DNA of 64,000 bases from Adiantum capillus-veneris (lineage: Eukaryota > Streptophyta > Polypodiopsida > Polypodiales > Pteridaceae): NCBI GenBank assembly GCA_014529385.2, contig CM043969.1:74258676-74322675 (forward strand). The letters are read 5' to 3'. Of this stretch, positions 57,137 through 64,000 are shown piece after piece (position 1 is the first letter of the stretch; every line of letters begins with the position of its first letter). The position numbers were made by a program, and so were the translations under genes. The notes beneath the pieces were generated by a model. It was not told where the DNA came from. It searched no databases and was given only the letters and a program-made list of their open reading frames with translations.

Positions 57137-58129
57137 CTAGTCTTGCCGCTTTTTGTGACCTTGTTCTTTGGCCGGTACTTGAGCAAACTCCTTCTTTCCT
57201 TTCTTCTGCTCGGGTTTCTCCTCTTCAACTGGATCTAGCCGTCTTTTCAACCTCGTAGCCACCCTTGGTGCCCTTTGCGGCTCATCTTCCTTGTCTTCTT
57301 TTACTCTCAGCCAATCATTCTGAGATGGGGGGTCAGGCCACCTTCCTTTAGTGTGTAGTGCCCCATAAACCACCTTGGTGATCAGTTCTTCTAGAACTAT
57401 GAAGGTTGGCTTTTTGTTGCCCATCTTTACTAAGCTGTCATGTATGTATGCCGCATAGTTGATTATCTTTGGGGTGCCTTTTGTCATTGCCCAAGTGAAC
57501 GTTGTGGCAATTGCACCTGGTGGAATCTTGTACTTCTGTGGCCTCTTTGTGCACATGTGGAAGTATTGGTTGTACAACTGGCTCATAATTGCCACCTTTG
57601 GGTTGGCAATGTCTTCAAAGGTGTAATTTGCCTTTTTCTCTTTGTACACCTTGACTTCATCCCTTCTTTTTGTTACACTGTCTCCCTCATTGGAGAGGTC
57701 TAGTGCATGGGCTACAACCCGCTCAGTGATTATTATCTCTGTATTTGGTCTGCCTTGTAAGTCTGTTACCTTGGTCACTCCATCCTTTTTGATGCTTGTT
57801 ACAAACTCCCAGACTCTTTTGATGTCCACTCCTGCCGGTATTGCTTCGAAGTAGTTGTGGAGATCAATCTTCTCCAAGTAGCCTGCCATCTTGCTTCGTA
57901 CAAACTCATTGAGTTCTCTCAGCAGCATTGGTAGCTCTATTACATTACCTTCATTGTCTTTGAACCCTCCCTGGTAGATCTTTAGGTCGTTGGACTCTAA
58001 CAAATCCTCTTGTATCCAGGTGCTGGTGGGCTTTAGTGTTCCTTCTGGAATGACAAAGGGTTCCACTTCATCCAGATAATCTTTGATGGTCATTCTTTTC
58101 TTTTTTGCCAGTGACTTTGAGGCTGCCAT
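57137..58129 (-). pseudogene. Element D polyprotein, amino-terminal globular domain
   Basis: 330 codons from a good ATG at 58,129 (MAASKSLAKKKRMTIKDYLD). A globular region includes RVWEFVTSIKKDGVTKVTDL, TEIIITERVVAHALDLSNEG and YNQYFHMCTKRPQKYKIPPG. A basic tail ends at a stop at 57,137. The style recalls the putative transposon proteins carried by many plant LTR elements, but I cannot name the family. It is the best-preserved frame in this part of the window. Confidence 0.5.
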
Positions 58130-58139
58130 AGATCCTGTT

Positions 58140-59170
58140 GCACTCAGTAGACCGAAGTTAGCATTTTTTCTATATTAGCTGCGAAACTGAGTTTTACTTA
58201 TCCAAATGACTTGAAAATTGAAAATAAAGCTTAAAAGGAACTTGTGAAGCTGTGCATGTGCTCACAGTGCAAATCTGGCCAAAAATTTTCATCTAAACAT
58301 CCTACGTGTAGGATGTCTTTTTCATCAGAATTGGTTCATACTTGACATGCAGGTAGTGTAAGGCTCATGGAACATGGCTATATGCTTGGATTTGGATTTG
58401 GATATCAAAAAAGTGGATTTTTGGGCTGATTCAGGATTTAGGTCACAATTTGGGTAGAATGTCCATCATAGGTAGCAATTGATGTCCAAATGGGTTGAAA
58501 TTTGGTATATGGGCTCATTGCACCATGGTATTGGCTCCCATGATGTCATTCTTTGCACAGAAGGCTAAATTTATGATGGAGACATCCTACGCGTAGGATG
58601 TCTTTTTCATCAAAATGACATGAAACTTGTTCTGTGGGTTTTCCTTGGCTTATGGAACATGGCCATGTTCTTGGATTTGAATTTGGACAAGATTTGATGC
58701 TTGTAAGGCTCTGTGAGGTGTTTTGGAGCTCAAAAAGTGTATCTTGAGGGTGTTGGGGGTCAAAAGTGATTAGAATGGCTTCAAACTTGATATATGGGCT
58801 CCTGATGATGAGGTGATTGGACCTGGAATGATAAATCATCCCTTGTATGCCAAAAAGGTCAAATAGACATCCTACGCGTAGGATGTCTATTTCATCATTT
58901 TTTCTCCCTGACCACACAGATTGTTTGCTGATGTGTTGGTGAATGTGTTGTGCAAGTTTCATTGGATTTGGACAAGATTTGGTAGGTCAATGGCCCATTA
59001 TTGCCTCTATGCCCTAACTTTGCATTTTTTCATGCATATGAGGTCAAATTTGGTCCAAATGTGATGAAACTTGGTGTATAGCTTGTAAATGTCATTCAGA
59101 ACATGTGCATGATGAGAAAATGTTGGAGTTTGTGCCAAAAAGTGCCCTTGAGACATCCTACGCACCTAGG
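58140..59170. repeat. ~285-bp diverged tandem repeat with a 22-bp palindrome per unit
   Basis: Half-site GACATCCTACG followed at once by its reverse complement occurs at 58,581-58,602 and 58,866-58,887. A version with one mismatch is at 58,296-58,317, and a half-copy begins at 59,152. Spacings are 285, 285 and 286 bp. Between palindromes the units are diverged but share words such as GATGAAACTTGGT and ATATGGGCTC. The block lies just upstream of the element D start codon. Confidence 0.85.
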
Positions 59171-59528
59171 GGCTTGATTTGGTGTTTGGCCCCATATACC
59201 TGTAGCTTCATGCTGTATAAGGGCATATGTACTTGGGTTACTCCAGAAAATTTTGCAATCAAACAACAACCCTAAAAATAGTCAAAAATCATGCCCTTTT
59301 TCGATGTTTCTGTTATTGGTTCCGCATTTGAGAGTGCCTCTAGAATGCCTCCCCCTCTCCTAGATGGAGTCCTTCCGGACGACAAGGTTTCGCCTCGGAG
59401 TATGTGCCGTGCATAGGTTGAAAAAGTTGTGCTAATGCCTGGCCGATTAATGTGGCCCTATTTTATGCATACTCTGTCAATGCATGGAAAAATTAATGCT
59501 GTGCAAGAAAAGGGAATAAGCAATATGC
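59171..59528 (-). other. 3' end and purine tract of gypsy E
   Basis: The minus-strand reading has a purine run AGGAGAGGGGGAGG at about 59,350-59,363, preceded by non-coding sequence after the E accessory region. LTR sequence of E should lie to its left, but its extent against the 285-bp repeats is not clear. Confidence 0.4.
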
Positions 59529-60103
59529 TTATTGGCATTCTCCGTCGAAGTTTCCTGTTTTCTTTGCAAGTAATAGCTGTAACTCTACTGCTCTCTGTTT
59601 AATTGTCTTTTGGCAAAAGGCAATTGCTTTGCCGACACTGTTGATGGAGTCGTAGCTGATTCGAAGGATAGAAATGGCTGGGCCGTAATGGCTATGGGCC
59701 GTATTGCCATTGCTTTCCATTGGTATTTTTTTGCTGCCGGTTTTTGTAGATGGTTTGGCACTTTCTTGTTTACCACTGGTTTGTTTTTTATTGGCATCCA
59801 CATAAGTCGGTTTTTCGTTTTGAAATGCAGCTGTCTGCTTTTCGTTGTTGCTTGTACTGAAGGGAGTTCCTTTTGCTTTTGCTTTGGTATCCAAATGTGA
59901 ATGACATTTGGGTTATGGCTAAGCATTTTCTTTGGGATCCATATCTGTTTTGTGCCTTTGGTTTGTGGTTGAACCTTCTGCTTTGTTTGAATCCTTTTGT
60001 TGCATTGTTGTTTGTCTGCCATGTCCTTTCTATCTTTTCGCATCCATACTTGTTTTCCTTGTTTTGGTAGCCTAGATCTTTGCATTGTGGTCGGTGAATT
60101 CAT
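59529..60103 (-). pseudogene. Gypsy E basic W-x-P-K region
   Basis: A 172-codon frame with KQVWMRKDR, KQIWIPKKML, IHIWIPKQKQ, LMWMPIKNK and YQWKAMA: five Trp-centred basic repeats, equivalent to 52,257-53,002 in E2. An overlapping frame (59,894-59,529) continues the carboxyl end after a frameshift. Confidence 0.6.
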
Positions 60104-60508
60104 CTATCTGTAATTATCATGGTTGTCTTTTACCTGATTGTTGGTCTCGGGTATCATGTTGTTCTTTAAGGGCATTCGTGCTTTTGGCCTTGTTCCCAGT
60201 GATTGCATGGCTTGCAGTTGATCATGCTGGTATTGCTGAGAAAAATCTATCACGTGTTGTTCATGTTTGTGCTGAATTTTGGCTGCCTTTGCTTTCCAAT
60301 CTATCTGCACATTGTACGCTTTTTGCCAAGGTTGCCCCAGCATCATTGGGTGTTGTGTGCTTTCATCTCTTACCACATAGAATTTGTGTGGATAAATATA
60401 TTGATGTATCTGTACATGCAATATAGTCCATCCCAATGTTTTCAACGGGTGTGATGTGCTACTTTCCAGCACTTGAGGAGTAGAATGAAGTTGACCTGTG
60501 ACTTTGAG
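60104..60508 (-). pseudogene. Gypsy E downstream retropepsin, carboxyl half
   Basis: The 122-codon frame reads LGWTILHVQIHQYIYPHKFY, then QHPMMLGQPWQKAYNVQIDW. M-M-L-G-x-P-W is the flap-distal retropepsin signature. It directly follows the D-S-G-A site at 60,554; a stop at 60,509-60,511 separates the halves. Confidence 0.7.
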
Positions 60509-61012
60509 CTATTGGTATAATCCGTTAGAGATCAAATTTGCTTGGGCACCCGAATCAAGCAAGGCTGTTGATTCAACTTGATTGCTGCCCACTTTAACCG
60601 CAATTATTGGCTCCAATGTTTCTTCCTCCAACTTCGTCAGTTGAATGGCATTGATTCGTAATGGTGGTCCACTTTGTTGTTGTTGTCGCAGAAGCCGTCT
60701 TTTTGCAATGCGTTCTTGTGCTTCGGCTTGAGCTTCCTCCCGTACTCTCTGTTTTTCCTTCATTCTTTGTTTTCCTTGATGAATTTGTTGGAGCATCTCC
60801 TGTGTGAGTGGTAGATGATACCTCCTCAGTCGACATCCACTAATCCAGTTTGGCATTTCTTCACCTGCTAATGTAGCAAGCTTGACAGCTCCACTTTGTG
60901 ATAGATCACTAATCACAAATGGTCCCATCCCTCGCTTTTTAAGTTTCTTGGCATGTTGCTTCAAGGTATAAACAAGTACGTAATCGCCTGTTTTAAACTC
61001 TTTGGTGCGCAC
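60509..61012 (-). pseudogene. Gypsy E integrase carboxyl end fused to a second retropepsin active site
   Basis: In one open frame of 167 codons: KTGDYVLVYTLKQHAKKLKK and GMGPFVISDL (SH3-like integrase tail), a Gln/Arg/Glu-rich helical linker, then IIAVKVGSNQVESTALLDSG with D-S-G-A at about 60,545-60,556. Fusion in a single frame shows that the protease really belongs after integrase and is not a neighbouring insertion. Confidence 0.75.
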
Positions 61013-61168
61013 ATGTTCGTCAAAAAATTCTTTTTGTCTTCTCTTTTTAGCATAGATCGAAGCGACAGCTCGTAAGCAGAGTCCATCTAGCTTTTCAAGA
61101 TCATCAATTCTTGAAGAGAGCTCATGCTCTGTCCATTCTAAGCTTTTTGCTACTCGTAGAGTTGAAAC

Positions 61169-61880
61169 TTAAAACTCTATGGGTAGTATAGCATTTAGGC
61201 CAAACACCATGTTGTATGGTGTTGTTCCTATTGATGTTTTATAAGCTACCCTGTACACCCATAGTGTTGAGTGTAGCTGTTGATCCCAATCTGTTCTTGA
61301 TTCTGACACTTTTTTAGTGAAAACCGTACATAGTGTTTTGTTAGTGGCCTCAGCTTGCCCATTGGCCTGTGGATGGTATGGTGCGGATTTCCTATGTATG
61401 ACCATGAATTCCTCTAGCAGATATTCAATGACTTCATTGAGAAAATGTGTTCCACAGTCACTGACAATTTCTATTGGTAACCCGTATCGTACAAAAACAT
61501 TCTCATACAAAAATTGTGCCGTGGTGCGTGCATCAGCTTTTTGTGTTGCTTTGGCTTCGACCCATTTTGTGAGATAGTCCGTGGCCACTATGATATATTG
61601 GGTATGCGTGCGATATGCAGGGGGTGATATAGGTCCCACAAAATCAATGCCCCATTTTGCAAATGCTCTTGCTCCCACCATTGACCGTAATGGCATCTCA
61701 TCTCTTTTTATTGGCACCTTGGTGCGTTGACATGCGTCACAACGCTTTACAAACTCTTCCGCATCCATGTGCAATGTAGGCCACCAAATTCTTGCGGTTA
61801 AGATAATTTTTATCGTCTTATCGCCCGAAAAATGGCCTCCACTTATTCCGCTATGTGAATGTTCTAGAATCAGCAGGTAT
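61169..61880 (-). pseudogene. Gypsy E integrase finger and core
   Basis: GISGGHF, IIL-x-A-R-I-W-W-P-T-L and RCDACQRTK form the H2C2 finger. The triad is Asp in IDFVGPI, Asp in IVSDCGTHF and Glu in GQAEATNKT, with normal spacing. The frame 61,774-61,169 is open, ending VFGLNAILPIEF. The finger is partly upstream of the frame's first Met, which is an artefact of the RT deletion. Confidence 0.8.
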
Positions 61881-61899
61881 TCACTTTCACTTGCACAGA

Positions 61900-63153
61900 T
61901 CAGCAGGACTCTTTGACATAAATCATGTACGCAGAAACTGAGCTCTTCATTGATTTATCAAAAGAAAGAGGATTTACAAGTGGAATAGTGCAACCACGCT
62001 CACTAGCATCTATATACATGTTCTTTCCCCTGTAGGTGAAGTAAATTCTCCTTTCAGGGAACTTCATGTTGGCAGCCATGCGATCAAACCATGGTGCCCC
62101 TAGGATAACATCCTGATGTTGGAGAGGAGAGATGAAGAAATCTTCTTTGTCGACATAGCTTTGGACATGAAGCCTCAACTTCCCAATCAAGGGAGTAACG
62201 GAGGCTTGTTGTCCCTTGAAAGCTGCATCAACTGTTATTATATCTCCCATCTCAAAAGCTTGAATGCCCAACTTGGTGGCCAACTCTATTGATATGAAGT
62301 TGAGAGTAGAGCCTGCGTCAAACAAGATGAAGGCATCATGCTCTCTTACCTTTCCCCATGCATAGGAAAGTGATGATCCTTTGCAATGAGCATCCTCTTT
62401 TGGAGCCTCGATGCTGGAAGCCTTAGGAGTCTCATTGCGAGTATTCTTCTTGGGGCAAGAACGATAGCCATGTCCTTGCTCCCCACACTTGAAACACTTA
62501 TGGTCCTTGCGAAAAGTTTCAAGCTCTTCAGGAGAGAGTTTTTTTTTACCTTTGTAAACTCCCTTCTCCTTGGACCGATTGTTGTTGTTGTTATTGTTGT
62601 TGTTGGAAGTGCCTTGGGAATTATTTTGAGCATTGGATTTCCCCTTTGCATCATTTTTATCTTTGTTTTCCATGGGCTTGACATTATGTCTAGCCCCTTG
62701 ATGGAAATTCATGCATGAAGCAACCATGGTGTGGTGGATTCCTGCGATAATAGTACCGAGCCGTTGAGAGTTGATGTATTCGGCCATCTCTTCAGGTAAT
62801 CCCGCACAGAATTGCTGTCTTTGTTCGGCAAAGTCTATCTTTTGAAAGACAATAGCTTTGAGATGTAAATCCCAAAACTTGTCTACATACTTGTTGATAG
62901 ACTCATGAGAGAGAAGCTTCAAGCCGCGCCATTCGGTAAGAACTTTATCTTTAGTATCACTTGGAAGAAATTGCTTCATGATGGAAACTCGTAGAGTTTT
63001 CCATGTCTTTGGGGCTTCTCCATTGCCACGAAGGCTAGCCCACCATTGACGAGCTGATTTTTGGAAGTGCATAGCTACATGGCGTAGCTTGGAGGACTCT
63101 GTGAAGCCCTCGTCCCCAAAGGCCGCATCAAATTGCTGGATGAAGGCCAACAC
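61900..63153 (-). pseudogene. Gypsy E gag-protease
   Basis: 417 open codons. A gag domain (SARQWWASLRGNGEAPKTWK, WRGLKLLSHESINKYVDKFW, QRQQFCAGLPEEMAEYINSQ) is followed by an Asn-rich linker, the intact CCHC knuckle CFKCGEQGHGYRSC (about 62,456-62,500), then a retropepsin with F-D-A-G-S-T (about 62,320) and DVILGAPWFDRMAANM. The frame runs to the deletion point at about 61,900, where RT should begin. This is the usual gypsy protease, separate from the one at 60,554. Confidence 0.8.
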
Positions 63154-63224
63154 TTTGTCGGTAGCACCAAAGGTGCCATCATAGGTGAGAAAAGAGATAC
63201 TCTTTCCTCCTTCCTTGAACTTCT

Positions 63225-63791
63225 TTAGCTTTTGTGACCTTCGCCATGCAGGAAATGATTTGCGATGTCCTCCCCTCTTGTATTCTCTAGGAGAATAGCC
63301 ATAACTTTCATCGGAAGAGGAGAAAGGTGAAGAAGAGGAGAAGAGGGTGACCTCTTCCTAGCCCTTTTCTTCCTTTGTTTCCTCTCTTGCCTTTCAGAGT
63401 GATGAGGAGAAGGACTATAGGTTGCTCTTTTCCTCTTGGGAGGAGCAGGCGATCGTCTAGACTGCCGTCTTCGTGGAGCCACATCTTCAGAAGAACTTAG
63501 ACTGTCATTGCTTTCTTTCTCTTTGGATTCCTCCTCTCGAATGGGAGAGAGTCTTCTTTTGGGGGTCTCTTCAAGAGGCCTCCTAAGCTCTCTCTCCTCT
63601 GGGAGAGGAAGGGAAATTCCATAAGCAAGAAGTTGTTGAGTAACTCCGGCTTGCAAAACAGGGTTGCCCATAGCTTGTTGCAACCTAGTGACGAGATAAT
63701 TCACAAACATGGGAGCATCATCATTAGCACCTTCATGTGCAAAATCAAAGCTATCAATGTTCATTCTACTCTCTTGATTATTGTCAGCCAT
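63225..63791 (-). pseudogene. Gypsy E gag, amino-terminal part
   Basis: ATG at 63,791 (MADNNQESRMNIDSFDFAHE). A helical region, then a Ser/Arg/Lys-rich stretch (RRRQSRRSPAPPKRKRATYS) likely to bind RNA. A frameshift near 63,330 separates it from the main gag frame, which continues as KLKKFKEGGKSISFLTYDG. Confidence 0.65.
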
Positions 63792-64000
63792 GTTAACAAA
63801 ATTTATGTTTATACTTTGTGTATGCTTTGGCAATACAAAACCTTAGTTGCCACTCCTTTTAGCCTTTGAAAATCGGCTCTTAAGTATCTACACCCACGGC
63901 TCAAAGTGGTTAATTATAGAGAGTAGAGGAGTAGGTCTAACATAGAAGAATTGCCAAGGGTTAGCTCCTTTCGGACTTCTTATGGCTCAATAATGGTAAA
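63792..64000 (-). other. Gypsy E 5' leader, running off the window
   Basis: Non-coding. Neither primer-binding site nor LTR end can be fixed before the window ends. Confidence 0.4.

Larger units (their letters stand above)
54630..58140 (-). mobile_element. Element D: LTR element with a coiled-coil polyprotein and no pol genes
   Basis: One broken minus-strand coding region of roughly 1,150 codons fills the element and is followed by a polypurine tract and LTR start. No zinc knuckle, protease, RT, RNase H or integrase signature is seen. This fits a non-autonomous large retrotransposon derivative carrying gag-like or unknown coding. The 5' LTR was not identified. Confidence 0.6.
59200..64000 (-). 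mobile_element. Gypsy E: Ty3/gypsy element lacking RT and RNase H
   Basis: Minus-strand order: gag (from 63,791), zinc knuckle, protease, then directly the integrase finger and core, integrase tail, second retropepsin, W-x-P-K region, purine tract. RT and RNase H are deleted at about 61,900. The right end runs out of the window in the 5' leader or LTR. Confidence 0.8.

Overview
The window is nuclear DNA of a land plant, apparently from a very repeat-rich genome. The evidence is plant-type Ty1/copia and Ty3/gypsy elements, a primer-binding site matching the initiator-methionine tRNA end, GT-AG introns and long (CT)n tracts. A fern or other seed-free plant would fit, but the species cannot be fixed from sequence alone. 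I see no intact host gene, rRNA, tRNA or CRISPR array. Nearly everything is transposable element or tandem repeat, mostly decayed.

Layout. 1-2,790: AT-rich non-coding DNA with three long (CT)n tracts. 2,790-8,340: the 3' half of a plus-strand LTR element (element C), ending in two perfect hairpins, a polypurine tract and an LTR. 8,340-12,962: minus-strand copia B. 12,963-13,248: a piece of the reverse transcriptase (RT) of copia A, a second member of the same family. 13,249-26,045: a complete 12.8-kb DNA transposon with terminal inverted repeats, sitting inside copia A's RT and flanked by a 4-bp duplication TCTT. 26,046-29,747: the rest of copia A. 29,748-44,527: a second, apparently identical head-to-tail copy of 14,968-29,747 (14,780-bp unit). 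44,545-49,600: low-complexity DNA, a ~357-bp tandem repeat and a fragment resembling a plant transposon-associated domain. 49,640-53,057: plus-strand gypsy E2. 53,058-54,629: LTR-like DNA. 54,630-58,140: minus-strand coiled-coil polyprotein of a pol-less LTR element (D). 58,140-59,170: ~285-bp repeats, each carrying a 22-bp palindrome. 59,200-64,000: minus-strand gypsy E, which lacks RT and RNase H.

Two systems stand out. First, the DNA transposon has two convergent genes. On the minus strand is a DDE/DDD-type transposase of a family I recall from cnidarian and other animal genomes; its 4-bp target duplication would fit the Sola group, but that is unproven. On the plus strand is a broken gene with a RING-H2-like finger and an FCP1/NIF-type HAD phosphatase domain. 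The largest intron of each gene, and the space between their 3' ends, are filled with hundreds of variants of the palindrome TATGCTAATTAGCATA, whereas the exons lack it. Second, the gypsy elements E2 and E carry, downstream of the integrase, a second retropepsin-like domain and then a basic region with W-[ILV]-P-K motifs. Element C has the same motifs and a weaker protease match. E also has an ordinary gag-side protease, so this lineage seems to encode two.

Order of events (inference): copia A inserted; copia B and the DNA transposon then interrupted its RT; finally a 14.78-kb segment, with breakpoints inside the transposon and inside copia A's LTR, was duplicated in tandem or duplicated by the assembly.
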